A DNA stretch of 64,000 nt from Hymenochaete sp. R1. Taxonomy: Eukaryota > Basidiomycota > Agaricomycetes > Hymenochaetales > Hymenochaetaceae. Position numbers and translations under genes: made by a program. Below, piece after piece: positions 1 through 11,781 of the stretch (the stretch's first letter is position 1; every line of letters begins with the position of its first letter). The notes under the pieces are model-generated. The model was not told the DNA's origin. It worked only from the letters and a program-made list of their open reading frames with translations, and did not search any database. The DNA lies in NCBI GenBank assembly GCA_019400425.1, contig JAFREE010000049.1, positions 89,087 to 153,086 of the forward strand. Reading direction: 5' to 3'.

Positions 1-677
1 ACGGAAACGGCGGCGAGCGTCCTCTCTACAGAATCTTTAATCTTAGATGTCCTTTGCACAAAAAAGTGAGCACCCTGACACTGAAGCTTTAGCAGAGATC
101 GCGTTAGTTCGTTCACTTTGCATGTCTGCCACTCACCGGAGTCGCCATTTAGACGTGTTTGGTCCTTGTTGTCATAGCACAGGTATTGTGTCTCACTTAT
201 CCATGAATGCTCGTGATTCGGTAGCCATCATATTTGATACAAAATTTGACCATGAGGTCAAGACCAGCCCACAGCCTACGAAAGTAATGGCGAGTTCGGA
301 CCCGAATGATTAAGCTGGAATAACCCACTGCGGACGTCGTTTCTATATATGAGACTTGATACAGTACATAGGGGTTGATCCTATTGCATTTCAATAAGTA
401 TCATTCTGTGCTTTATAGAACGAAACGACTGTAGACTCACATTGATAGTCCATCACTCGCCGACAATGCTCTGGTCCGCATTTCTCCTCTCGTCGCCAAG
501 GCTGCAGAAGGCAAATCAAACGTCCGAAACACCAGTTCATGACATGAAACATGAATATCGCAGTGAGCCGCACGTAACATACTTTTCACAATCCTCTCAT
601 TCTAGGTTATAAAAGAAAGGTCAGATCGTTTACGACGGGTTGAAAAGTCGACAAGTTCTTACGCGTCTTCATTTGGA
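1..677. other. no assignable gene
   Basis: Only short unsupported reading frames are present and no protein family is recognisable. The stretch just before 678 would hold the promoter of the next gene; no clear TATA box is visible. Confidence 0.4.
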
Positions 678-1697
678 ATGTCTTCAAACACTGGTATTCG
701 ACTCTATACCTATGATCGATCGCACAGCGTGAATTGGGATGCTACGAAACTTGATAAAGGTAGCGTAAAGAGAGTCAACGAATGGATCAGAGGTGAGCAT
801 AACTTTATATGGTTATAAAATTTACGCACTTATGCGCGTAATACGTACTTTTCATGCGCATTGAACGTCATTTTTGTTGGTCGTGCATGCGCTTCACCCC
901 CACAGACCATGGCGGACAACTGCGACGTTGGGGGTTGAACCTCAATTACAACGGGTTTGATCCCTCCAAACGGCACAGTTTCTCGTGTGAGTCCCCCAAG
1001 GCCACCCCTTCACGCTTAACATCATTCATACTGACTGATTTGTTCGTTCTCTTCTCCGGCCTGGCTAAATCAATGCACTGAAAAGTTGAGTTTATGCCTA
1101 GCAATAGTTTCGAGGGCATGCCCAAGTGCGAGACCGTCGCAGATATTTCCCTAACCGAAGCGCTCGATGAGATCATCTTCAAGGTATACGAGACGAAACA
1201 ATACTTAGTACAGATTCACCCAGATAACCAATTGTGGGATGACACCCTTTTATCCACCCAGGAAGTCCAAACCTGTAAAGATTTCTTTAAAGGTGAGTCA
1301 TCTATATGATCATCAGCAATTTCGTCTCACAGGCGCCGAATGTCATCGTCCATCCTCGACAGATAATAAAGATGAAAAGAACGCAGTTTATCCTCTAATA
1401 GCCAAGTATAAGCCGTGGGTGTACTACTTCCCTCGTAGGATGGCAAAAGGAAAGAAGCACAAGTTCCTTGGTCCGTACTTTGTTCGTCCGTCACATACAA
1501 TCCACTCACTCGTATCTTGGACCTCAGTCGCAATCCCCATAGTCGATGACAAGGGTGTACAGCGTACCCTCCTGGCGCGCGCTCAGCACGAGGTGCTCAA
1601 GTCAGCGTTGGCGGACATCAACGTTGCTATTAACGAAGAGATCGAGCGACACGTGGCGTCCCAGAAGCGGGAGAATAGGGACTCGAGGCATAGATAG
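678..1697 (+). CDS. uncharacterised 255-residue protein
   Basis: I do not recognise the family. A four-exon model joins cleanly: 678-792, 906-986, 1086-1292 and 1333-1697 (768 nt, 255 residues), with donors GTGAGC, GTGAGT and GTGAGT and phases that match at each junction. The last intron is only 40 nt. The product is soluble, with no signal peptide or membrane segment. The C-terminal part has a basic stretch (PRRMAKGKKHKF) and ends in a charged, probably helical tail. The start at 678 gives the longest model whose first exon runs into a good donor. The gene is convergent with the esterase that ends at 1890. Function is unknown; the exon model is inferred. Confidence 0.6.
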
Positions 1698-1889
1698 GAT
1701 GGCTGTTCACTAACAATGAGACGGTAAAGTGCAACATAGTGAACAGATGTATATATGATAAATACGATCTGGTAATTAGAGCTGATCAGCGAGTAAATTA
1801 AATATAAAGAGAGTTGAGTACTTACTTATATAACTTAAGCTCCAAACTCTAAGCAAAATAAGCAAATAAAAATCCATCCGCGAAAAGTC

Positions 1890-3283
1890 TCAGTCTCCTA
1901 AAAACTTCGCAATCGCATCCAAGGTAAGCGTCCTTTCTGGCTCCGCGTACTCCATGCACAGATAATCATGGAACGCGTTATTCCCTTCGAAGTACTCGAC
2001 TCTTTCCTTTCCAAGTTCCGTCTGCATCCTATCTTTCAAACACCGGATGGAGTCAATCATTACTTCCCCACCACCGCCGGTAATGAACGTCTTTGGAAAT
2101 CCCTCGAAGTGCCCGATGCCTTCGGAATCGGATTTGGTATCGGTAAGTTCCCTCGCACCCGGCGATACGTACAAACTTGTGATAAGAGACGGGTCGAAAG
2201 GCTGAAGGAACGTCGGAGGGGCACTGATTTGGTTCGGGGCATCGGGGAGTCTAAGATAGTCCGATATCTTGTTTGCAACATGAGAGGAGTCAGGGCCCAG
2301 AGTCGCGAAGGAGCCAGTCATGTCCACCCAAGGAGAACACATGATAAGGTATCCTGGTACGCCAGGGAACTTCATCCTGCTCACGTTCTTCTTCAAGTCT
2401 TCGTCAGAGGAAGACGAGGATGATAACGAAGACACCGTTCCCGGCGAAGGTGAGTTGATATCGACCAAGTAGCGTGTCAACGCCTGTGCCAAATTTCCAC
2501 CCGCCGAATCACCTAAAACCACGATCTGGCCCTCCTCGAACCCCAGTTCGTTCGTCAAGTACCAGTACCCTGCCAGCGCGTCTAGCAATGCTGCCGGAAA
2601 CGGATTTTCTTCTCCGGGATCTACCACCTTGTTCGGTGCTGCCGAGAGGCGGTATTCGATCATGAGGACGCGCGAAACGGAGGAACACCGTTCAAAGACC
2701 CCCTTCGCGGCGAGGGTGACTTCTTGCGTTGGGTGAGCGGAGAGGAACATGTACGCGCCGCCATGCAGGAAAAGTATGACCTTCTCGTCTGCAGTGACGG
2801 GCTTTGAATATGGAATGCTATTGGGCTTGTGGAGCCAGTAGCCGGGTATCCTTTTGGGTGAGACGTTGGCTGTTTGCGCCCATCGGCGGAGGTTGCCTGT
2901 GATGATGGACTCGGGGGCCGGGTTCACCCAAAGACCTTCTATACCTTTGCCGAGCTCAAGAGCATGATGAGAAGGTGTGTGCCTGATTAGATTAAGAGAG
3001 CTAAGGATGCTGTTATTTCACCGTATGCTTCAAAGAAGAAAAACGCGACGACGCACGAATTGTCGACCCTAAACGCAAACCTCAGCACCTCGACTCCTAT
3101 GCACTTCTTGACGTTCCAGGATCTTCTGGGGCGGTTTGAAGGCAAGGCGTACTTCGCTGACCAGTACGGTATTCTAGCTACCATAGACATGAAGCACATA
3201 TAAGCGTAGACCTTTTGTAGAGGCTCTGGAAGTCGACGCCAGGCAGGCCCTTGAGGATCCCCCGTCAAAACTTTAGAAGTCAT
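1890..3283 (-). CDS. HSL-type alpha/beta hydrolase (esterase 1)
   Basis: Probable carboxylic-ester hydrolase of the hormone-sensitive-lipase (alpha/beta hydrolase fold-3) family. Two exons, 3283-3057 and 2982-1890, with a 74-nt intron give 439 residues. The oxyanion motif HGGAY, the nucleophile elbow GDSAGGNL and a late FHDYL carrying the presumed catalytic His are all present. A serine-rich insert follows the nucleophile. The N-terminal exon is hydrophobic and may anchor the protein in a membrane. Start ATG at 3283 matches the exon 1/exon 2 layout of the paralogues at 8.3-9.5 and 10.1-11.4 kb, all on the same strand. Substrate is not predictable; fungal relatives act on acylated sterols or xenobiotic esters. 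Confidence 0.88.
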
Positions 3284-4139
3284 GGTGGTGATGGTGATAG
3301 TTGGTGTCCAAGGGATGGTTCAAGACACGATATCGAGGCTGATAAGCTTAACAGTAGGAGATTCCGGAGTACCATCATGTACCTGTGTGAGCGTGAAGCG
3401 GAATTTCAGGACTGATGTCTTCCATGATGGATGGTGTTACAAGAATGCTGCATTCGGGTCCTTCGCCGGCCAGGAGCCAGGAGCCAGGAACAATCTCGCG
3501 TATATCACGTGGAGGGTTCTCACGTTACTCCGATCATTTCGGACAACCTCAGCGTCATCCCGCATATTGACTGACCGACTTCACTGAAATTGATTGGTAC
3601 ATATTTTAAAGCACATGCCTTACACGAACTTCATGATAACACATTAAAACATTGCATTTTTTTCTCACATTGTGGTAACAGATGGCAGGTCACAAATCGA
3701 GAGCAAAAGAGACAGAAACACAAGACATCGTAGAGATAAATGGAATAAAGGAATTCGCGGAAGAATGGAGAAGGGTTGGTTTGGGATCATCTCTTTTTCG
3801 ATGAAGACAGATATCGCGTAGTGAGAGGGATGGTGGTTGACGCAACGGGGAATGGGAAATAAAGGAAGGCTATGGATTGCATGAATGGCTTCGAATGTTC
3901 ATAGGGCATGATATGTTGGTGATGGAGGCAGTGGTACAATGGCGAAAAGAATCCTTACCGAAATGATGCAGTAAAACACATGGGCATTATAGACTTCCAT
4001 GCGATACGTGAATGAATAAAGAAATGAAAATGAAAGGGAAGCGGGCGGACGAAAGATGGGCGCAGAGAAAGGCACACTTAGCTCTGAAGCGCGCGCCCAG
4101 AGCAAGATGAAAAAAAGAGGCAAGGTGAACAAGTCACAG
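3284..4139. other. intergenic, between esterase 1 promoter and CDC6 3' end
   Basis: No supported gene. The first few hundred bases are upstream of esterase 1; the remainder is AT-rich and lies downstream of CDC6. No recognisable TATA box for esterase 1. Confidence 0.4.
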
Positions 4140-6312
4140 CTACGCCCCTTCCACGGCATCCTCGAACCCTTCTACTTCCTCTATCATTGCCAGTGCCGCG
4201 GCATCCTTGGCTTTGGCTTCCTTCTTCATATTTCCGAGCTCCTTCGCCCAAAGGCTTCGAATATCGTCCTCAAGCGGATCGCCGTCCTCGCTCGTCGATT
4301 TGGCCCCGATCCCAAGACCACGCACGACCTCGACCTCCCGTATGTCGGTTTGGATTCGCATAGCTTGCGGAGAACCCGAACCCTTCGTCTTGGTCCCGGT
4401 GGAAAAGGACGTTGTGCGCTTCATCGCGCGCCCTCCAGAAGGCGATCCCATTGCGACAAGACCTGTGGTGTCCAACACTCCGAGGATGTCCGTGAACTCC
4501 GAACGTGAGGCAGGTGAAAAAATGTCGGCCATTGTCAAGAGGGAGCTGTAGTAAGAGTATAGCTGACTGGAATCGACGCTTTCACCAACACTCTTCGAGT
4601 CCGAGGACTGCGAACCCGTTCGTTTCATTGCCGTTTTCTTCGTCGGCGTCAAAGGAACAGGCGACACCAAGCGATTCAGAGGGAGAGTGGCTTGCAGACG
4701 TCTACAGGCGAGTACAAGGGCAAGCAGAACGAGTCGTTGCTGGAAACCAAGGCTTTGAACCTTCTTCACCGTCTCGGAGTTGCACGCGACTGTGCCTTTT
4801 GTTTTTGAGTTTGCAGGTGTAAAGGATTGAAGAGCAGATAAAATATGTGATGGGGAAACGGTCGGTTTGGATGCAGGGATTCCAGATGGACTTGAAGAGG
4901 GCGACTCGTCCAAAGATGTCGAAGGAACGGCGGTATCGATGGCTCCGCGAAGGACTTCGAAAAGAACGCGCACATCTCCAGTAAGAGCCGAAACCTTTTT
5001 GGTGAGGAGCTTGACAGTGGGGAGAGGGATCAACTTCCGAAGCTCGTCCTGCGGAAGGTTTTCGAACCTCTTGTTGAGAATAGCTTCGAGTTCCGTCGGA
5101 GTATACGGTGCAAAATGCATTGTCTTAATTTTGATGCTCGTTCCTTTCCCGAGCTCATCATCGAGAGATAAGGGGATGACGGAGGACACAGAGGTGAGTG
5201 TATGGGTGTTGGCGATGCCCATGATCCTGATCTTTTTTGGGTACAAGGCAGCGAGCGCGAAGAGAGACTGCAGCGTGGATGGTGAGTTTCCGGTAAGGTT
5301 ATCGAGTTCATCGAGCACCAGGACACTAGAAACACGATTAGTTTCAGCTCGGAAAGTAGAGGCGGAGCACGCACCATTTCATGTCGCACTTTTTGTCAGC
5401 AAGGAGCTCGCACACCTCGTTCTTGCCTTGTGCTTTCTTCGAACCTTTCCTTCCGGACTTCTTAGGTACGACGGCAGCGAACTCTTCGGACAACCTTTGC
5501 CAAAGGACGTCCAAGCCGGAGATAGCCATGCAGTTTATGAATATAACTTTGACATCCTCGGCGATATTCGCAGAAGCGATGATCGAGTTTACAAGTGCAG
5601 TCTTCCCTGTCCCTGGTGAACCAGAGACATATAGCACTGACTCTGAAACGTCAGTGTCTTCATCGAGACTATGGAGGAAAGACTCGATAACGGTCTTCTC
5701 GGACTCGCGGCCGTCCGAGCTCATAGTGGTACCGGCATTGGAGGTGGCCCGAAGAAGGGCCCGAGCGCGAATGTGAATCGGGAGAGCGAACGGCGGGGTA
5801 ATGGGCGGTGTTGCAAGGGAAGGGTTATGGAGCTCAGTAGATGGTGTCTGCAGGAGGGATGCTTGGGTTGCGCTTCTACGTAATGCTGCAGATCAAGGTA
5901 AGCAAAACAAGACCATACAACAAATTATCGGCAAAACCATGAAGACCACACCATCACCGCGACAAAGACGGGAAAGCATTCACTCACCGGTACGAGACAC
6001 TGTCGAGACAACGGAGATGTCCGAGCTAAAACTTGAGCGTCTACTAAGACGCTGCGGAGTCGAAGGCGATTCTTGAAGTAAAGCCCGCAGGGGCGGGATG
6101 TTCTCCTTGTTCGCCCTGCAGTCGTTTTCGTCGACCACGCATTTGGTCTTCGCGCGCTTGGATTTCGGAGTCAATTCCGGAGTCTGCATGCCCATCGAGT
6201 TCGCCGAGGAAGTGGTGGAGGAGCGTGATAGCGACGCTCGTGTCGTGCGCTTTCCGAGGATGGACGAGGTGGTCTGCGAGCGCGTCAAGCGCTGCGGTGA
6301 GGAGGAGGCCAT
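4140..6312 (-). CDS. CDC6: CDC6-type origin licensing ATPase
   Basis: Cell division control protein 6: the AAA+ ATPase that, with ORC and Cdt1, loads MCM2-7 at origins in G1. Exons 6312-5988, 5885-5375 and 5325-4140 join in frame (2022 nt, 673 residues; introns 102 and 49 nt). The N-terminal region is disordered and basic, with a KEN box (RANKENIPP, residues about 66-74), the usual APC/C-Cdh1 degron, and several S/T-P sites including TPKSKR, a CDK-type site. Walker A is GSPGTGKT (about 197-204) and Walker B is VLVLDELD, split by the second intron. The C-terminal third fits a winged-helix region with low-complexity inserts. Orc1 was considered, but no BAH domain is seen. An ACGCGT box lies upstream. 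Confidence 0.9.
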
Positions 6313-7233
6313 CGCTGAGGTGATGCCAACGACGTGTGAATGAGAGATAGTAAGTGTGAATCGTCGTTAGTCGACGACGACGACGGAAGAGTAGAGGATG
6401 TATGTGGTCGGAGGAAGATGAGGAGGAGACGAGCGAGCCGTGGCTGCTTTATTGGGAGACGAAGCGTGAGAACAAACGTGACAAAACCCAGTGACAGAGA
6501 CCCTGTCACACTCGCGTAAACCGCGTCGCGACGCGTTTAATTGAATAACGTGATCGAAAATTCCCTCTTTCAACTCTGCCGCTTGTCCTCCAACCACCAC
6601 GAGGCTCTGATCTCATCGATTGCGATTGTGAAGGTGTGTGCTCTTTCAAAAACTTCACAACTTCTTTACAAATAATGTACGCTCAGTACGACTCACGAAT
6701 CTCTTATTCTCAGAATTGCAGTCACAGATGAGCGATATTTTCACTTGTTGTCTGATCATCATGCCATCATCTCGGAAAGGTCAGCCCCTCCGGAAACCCG
6801 GAAATAGTAGCGATCATCAAATCATTTTCCAGCCATACATCTTATAGTCTACGAGCGCTGAGAATCTGAAGTTACATGCTCTTTCTCGTCTCGTCGCTTT
6901 CTTTCGACTCGTTCGAAGTGTCAACGGTCCACTGGCTTTTCCACTTTGACGTGTCGGCCATCAACCCTAGCCTAGCCCAATTTCTTTTCTCACAACTTCC
7001 TCACATACTCCTGGAAAATCCACCGCACTATTAGCTTGGAATATTCAATGAAAGTATTCAACTTTTCTACTCACAAACCAAGTCATAAGGTATTCCATTT
7101 TCCAAGGCTTGAAAAAAGGATGATCATTTGGTTCTGCGCTTAATGCTCGACAGAGGACTAGTAGCCCTACTGATATTTGTTTACTTGTAGTTTTGGACAA
7201 ACATCACTCAGTTAGCGTAGCCTTCTTCGACCT
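6313..7233. other. CDC6 upstream region
   Basis: No supported gene. It contains the CDC6 promoter side, with an ACGCGT box at 6531-6536, then AT-rich sequence without recognisable coding content up to the relic exon at 7234. Confidence 0.45.
6531..6536. promoter_or_regulatory. MluI cell-cycle box (ACGCGT) upstream of CDC6
   Basis: A palindromic ACGCGT, in the context CGACGCGTTT, lies about 220 bp upstream of the CDC6 start. In yeasts this hexamer binds the MBF (Mbp1-type) G1/S activator, and CDC6 orthologues are known targets. One hexamer is expected by chance every 4 kb, so position is the main support. Confidence 0.4.
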
Positions 7234-7730
7234 ATGGCAAGGGGAGGTGCCAATCACGATGGCGCAAGGAATGGTCTGAGAGTTTCACTAAATGTACGTC
7301 TGTTCCAAGTCTAGTCACGTCCGAGCGCATTCAATCTGACTTGTTGTAGGTGGTGTCTCTTCTCTCCTTTCGGACAACGGTTCCCTGGGCTGCGTTCACT
7401 CACCCGTCACCAGCTAGCTTGGCATTATACTTTTACGAGTTTCTATACGGTTTCCGACAAGGCGTCTCAAAGGAATATTTCGGTCTTAATCCTGGTGTTC
7501 CACAGCGTGCAAACTTTGCCAGAAGAAAAGAACCCAGTTACCAGACTATTGAGCTCCAGTCGGGTTGTGGAAATAGTGATGTTGGCTCGAGCGTGGAGAG
7601 CTTGGAGGGCTGGAATGATCTACGGTAAACTCTGCCGCTTTCTCTAAGCTTTCACTCACGAATGTTTGGTACAGTGTCTTGTCAAAACGGATGGGGTGCG
7701 CATAGTGGTGCGCTCTTTCTCGTGCGAGTA
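7234..7730 (+). pseudogene. degenerate member of the secreted SPLDGGG-type family
   Basis: A decayed relative of the two secreted-protein genes at 38.5-40 and 53.4-54.9 kb. An exon near 7234-7293 reads ARGGANHDGARNGLRVSLN, matching the end of exon 1 in the intact copies, and is followed by a GTACGT donor. The segment 7350-7624 aligns with exons 2-3 and contains EYFGLNPGVPQRAN and QTIELQSGCG. A piece at about 7677-7728 reads CQNGWGAHSGALFLV, matching the end of exon 3. The last two pieces do not join in frame with the visible splice sites, no signal-peptide exon is seen, and the 3' exons are missing. Homology is clear to the eye; decay is inferred from the frame break and missing parts. Confidence 0.6.
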
Positions 7731-8263
7731 AAATCCCCTTCGCTGCGCAGATTAATTGTTCTTACAGATTTCTGAAGAATTTATCAGGAAGAAAACATAT
7801 GCAAGTATCACACTACAATGGGGGTCGGTTATGACATCATACGGCGAGCTTAAGTTTCTGTTCTGTCTTTGGACCCGCTCTTATATTGATTCATTTACAG
7901 TAATAACTTTATTTTGGTAAAGACATCAAATCAAATCTTTTTCAACAGAGCAAAATAGAAGACGGCCTCTTGGTATATTCATTGGATGCTAACCACCGGT
8001 ATCGATGATATCAATCATGGGTAATTACGCCCTCCTTGTTGCGAAGAGATGAGACAATCAGCACCGTGAGTAGTTTTAAAACTTCGTCAAGTGCGATGAC
8101 TGTTTGAGTTGCGTGCTCAATTTCTGTCCTTTCCAGTCCTCCTCGAAAAACCTACGTGTCGGCATTATCCTCAATCGTATCCTCGATGTACATGCGTGGT
8201 ATGAAAATCATGAGAATCGTCGATCGTCAGTGAGCACAAAAAGTACGAATTAATGTCCGAGCT
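7731..8263. other. intergenic, no gene seen
   Basis: AT-rich sequence downstream of esterase 2, without a supported reading frame. The missing 3' exons of the relic at 7.2-7.7 kb were looked for here and not found. Confidence 0.4.
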
Positions 8264-9534
8264 TCAAAGGGCATCGATCCAAGCAGCCGCGGCTTTGGCA
8301 GTGTCCGTCCTCTGCGGTTCGAAGAACCCGAACGGAATGACATCGTGGAACCCGTCTTTCACAACATACACCTCAACCTTCTCCTTACCCAAATCCTTCG
8401 TCATCCTCTCCTCCAAAGTGGTAATCGTGTCAGCCAACATCTCCACATCACCATACGCGATGAACGTCTTCGGGAAACCCTTGAAGTCCAGCTCTGGATA
8501 CGACGGGTGCCTCTTAAGACACGTCGGCGATACATAAGGGTGCGTCAGGATATCGAATCCGTGGTTTCCTGCGTACAAGTGTTGGCCAGCACCGGGTGAC
8601 CCATCGGATGGCGGCGCCTTCAAGAAATCCGTCTTCAGATTCACGAACGCCGAAGAACCCGGCGTTGCGTGGGACCACGACAGGTCCGCCCAAGGCGACA
8701 GAAGCACAAGACCCCCCGGCACGGGCGGGAGCCCGTTCACCTTCCCCGCGTAATCAATTAAATACCTCGAGAGCACCAGCCCAAGGTTCCCACCCGCCGA
8801 GTCGCCGACAATAACGACGTTCTCAGGTTTAACTCCCACGACGTCGATGAGGTACTTGTATCCCGCTAACGCGTCCAAGATCTGCGCAGGGAACCAGTTC
8901 TTCTCCTTCGTCGCGAGTCGGTACTCGAGTCCGAGAGAGATGCGCGCGGTGGTGGTGTATTTCATGATTTCGCGTGGGATGCACGCTACACCGCATGAAG
9001 GATGGGCTGAGAGATGTCGGTAACCACCACCATGGAAGAACAGGATCACCTTCTCGTTCTCGGAGATCGGTGAGGACGTGGGTAGTTGGATGGGAGATAC
9101 AGGATTGGGCTTCGTCTGCCAGTATCCAGGGATGGGGACAGAGGCTACGCCGGCTTTGTCGGCCCATTGCTTGAGCTCTCCCGTGATCAACTCGGGGACG
9201 GGGTCGATATATAAGCCCTCGACACCGTCTCCGACTTCGAGCTTCGTGTAGTCGGGAATGCGACTTGCGCCCCCAGTGCTATTGCGCGAAAGTCAGCATA
9301 CGTAGGAGCACGGAGAAAATTGACGGACGCTCACGTCGCTCTTGCGTCATGCTCGTTAAGCCATCGCACAAACGCAACCTGAAGGCACTGTTTCAAGCTC
9401 CAAGAGGCTCTCGGGCGCCATGACCGAAAGAGATATCTAACGGTCCACCAAGGCAGGCGGAAGAAGAATAGCCCAGTGTACTCAAACCCTAGATAAAAAC
9501 TTCTGAAGGGCTGTCTCGTAGTAAGCAGCGACAT
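8264..9534 (-). CDS. HSL-type alpha/beta hydrolase (esterase 2)
   Basis: Paralogue of the esterases at 1.9-3.3 and 10.1-11.4 kb. Exons 9534-9335 and 9278-8264 (56-nt intron) give 404 residues. The oxyanion motif HGGGYR, the nucleophile elbow GDSAGGNLGL and a C-terminal FHDVI His motif are complete, so it should be catalytically competent. The first exon has a hydrophobic aromatic segment that could anchor the N-terminus in a membrane. ATG at 9534 was chosen because the next paralogue begins with the equivalent MSLIEKQP; an upstream in-frame ATG at 9564 is possible. A TTATATATAA box lies about 90 bp upstream. Likely an ester hydrolase acting on a hydrophobic acyl ester; substrate unknown. Confidence 0.88.
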
Positions 9535-9624
9535 CCTCGACTCTACCAGTGAGCGATTAAACAATGCGAGTTGAGTGAGATGGAGGAGATAAAGGGCGAG
9601 TGTCTACGAAGACGCGGAGACTTG

Positions 9625-9634
9625 TTATATATAA
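9625..9634 (-). promoter_or_regulatory. TATA-like box of esterase 2
   Basis: The palindrome TTATATATAA sits about 91 bp upstream of the ATG at 9534, a usual TATA distance for a fungal gene with a short leader. Confidence 0.4.
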
Positions 9635-10086
9635 CACACAACTGATCCCGGATCCGACGGCGAACGGTGTTCCTTTTGTCAAATGTGAGTTGCTAAAATG
9701 AGATCATCTTTTCTCATCAACGTTGAGTGGAAAAGGCTTTGAGTTGAAGATTTCTTCCCATGATATGATCGCGCCTTTTCCCAGGATCGCTTTATGTAAG
9801 CTCATTTCCAAAGTGGGACTCAAGAATTCCGAAGTCCCATTCACAAACTCCACCTCTTCTGAAACTATTTTACTCATAGGTATTGATCAAGCGAGAACAT
9901 TAATTGCAAACGAGACAGACAAACATATGATAGTAACAAACAATCGCCCCGTATCGACTCCAGCGGAGGAAATTCAACAGGGTATAATACCTTCCTCCAA
10001 CGACATCAAAACAGGCCTTGGTGATAGAACGCAATCAAAGGAATAACGATGCTTTTTTCTCTCTGCTGCAACTTGATCAGAGCAGC
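9635..10086. other. intergenic, no gene seen
   Basis: Between the esterase 2 promoter and the esterase 3 stop. A plus-strand frame at 9723-10046 has no recognisable features and overlaps what should be a promoter, so it is not called. Confidence 0.4.
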
Positions 10087-11350
10087 TCACAACGCATCGA
10101 TGAATGCCGCCGCGGCCTTGCAAGTATCCGTCCTCTGCGGCTCAAAGAACACATATGGGACGAAGTCATGGAACGCATCCTTCGCGACGTACACCTGCAC
10201 CTTATCCTCGCCCATGTCCCTCTTCATCCTCTCCTCGAGAGTGACCATCGTATCCTTCAGTACCTCTGCCTCGCCATACGTAATGAACGTGCGCGGGAAG
10301 CCTTTGTAGTCAATCTCGGGGTAGGATGGGTGGCGTTTAAGACATGTTGGCGAGATGTATGGGTGGGTCAAGATCTGCGGACCGTGTTTGCCTGCGTAGA
10401 AGAGATGCACGATGTTCGGTTCGCCGTCTTCTGGTGGAGGAGGCATGTAGTCGGCTTTGACGTTCGTGTAAGCAGAGGAACCAGGAGTGCAGTGGGACCA
10501 TGTCAGATCTGCCCATGGCGATAGGAGGACGAGACCGCCTGGCGGAGGAGGCAGGTTCGGCACCTGGCCCGCGTATTCAAGAAGATACCTCGAGATGGCC
10601 AGCCCAAGATTCGCTCCTGCAGTGTCCCCGACGATGATCACGTTCTCGGGCTTTACGCCCACAACATCCAACAAGTACTTGTATCCCGCGAGGGTGTCCA
10701 AGATCTGCGCGGGGAACCAGTTGCCAGCCGGGGACGCAAGGCGGTACTCAAGCGCAAGCAGCCTCTTCACGCCCTTCGTATGTTTCATCACCTCCTTCGG
10801 GATGACCGTGAACCAGCACGACGGGTGGGCGGAGAACGTGCAGAATCCACCCCCGTGCAAGCCCATGATGACTTTCTCGTTCGGCTCGGCTTTCGCGCCG
10901 ACGGCGATCGGCGGGCCGGAGAGGCTCGGGTTGGTTTGCCAGTAGCCCGGGATGCGTTCGCATGTGACGCCGCCGTCGTCGGCCCATTGTTTGAGTTGGC
11001 CGGTGATGATTTCCGGAACGGGTTCCACCCAAACGCCCTCCACGCCGTCACCTGTCTCGAGCTTGGTGTGATCTGGCGTGCGCCCGAAGAGGCTAGGATG
11101 AGTTCGTGTGAGTCAAGTTTGGCGAGTGAAAAACGAAGGTTAAAGGTGTGAACACTCACGATGGTGGGACAAAGAACATCTTTTTGACTGTTTCGACCTG
11201 TAAGCAGCGCTTCAGACTCCATGACGGCCTCGGACGCCAAGACGGGAGTAAGTGCTTGAGGGTCCAGATGGGATACCTGATGACGTAGAGGTCAAAGAAC
11301 AGCCATCCCAAGAAGAGAGACTTGTAGGGCTGTTTCTCTATGAGAGACAT
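10087..11350 (-). CDS. HSL-type alpha/beta hydrolase with Ser-to-Thr nucleophile (esterase 3)
   Basis: Third tandem HSL-type paralogue. Exons 11350-11160 and 11092-10087 (67-nt intron) give 398 residues. The fold markers are intact: HGGGF oxyanion motif followed by SAHPS, and a late FHDFVPY His motif. The nucleophile elbow, however, reads GDTAGANLGL where paralogue 2 has GDSAGGNLGL, so the catalytic serine is replaced by threonine (codon ACT). Thr rarely substitutes for Ser in this fold, so the enzyme may be weak or inactive, or may have become a binding protein. The frame is otherwise clean, which suggests it is maintained. The N-terminal exon is hydrophobic, as in the paralogues. A TATATAAA box lies about 145 bp upstream. 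Confidence 0.88.
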
Positions 11351-11781
11351 GGTGGAGGCGACGGCACGCGCGAGATGGCAGAGGCTTTGTGGGGATCAGT
11401 CCTTCTCGTTGTGCGCTGTGGTCTTCGTCGTCGCCGGAGGATGAGAAGAAGATGCAGGGTTGACGGAGGCAGTGGGAATGCGGCAGGCCATGTTTATATA
11501 GGCAATTATATACGGTTGCGCAGTCAAGATGCCGAGCCAAGCGGTGGGAGCACGTAAGATGGGGGAGGGAGGTGGTCGTCGCACGGGCTACTGGCGGAAG
11601 TTATCGCAACGAGCTTCTGAGTCTGAAAAGGACTTCAAAAAGGAGTCAAACGACGGTGATTGAGTGCGATTCTTCTCTTGATTCCTATTACAATTCTCTC
11701 CGGAGATCACGCATCACCGCATTTGGAAGTTGACGGACAGTCAAAGAAGCTTGCTTATCTAATGATGCTAGTGCGTCCCGG
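11351..11781. other. intergenic, esterase 3 promoter and thioesterase 3' flank
   Basis: It contains a TATATAA box near 11494-11500 on the minus strand, probably for esterase 3. No coding sequence is supported. Confidence 0.4.
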
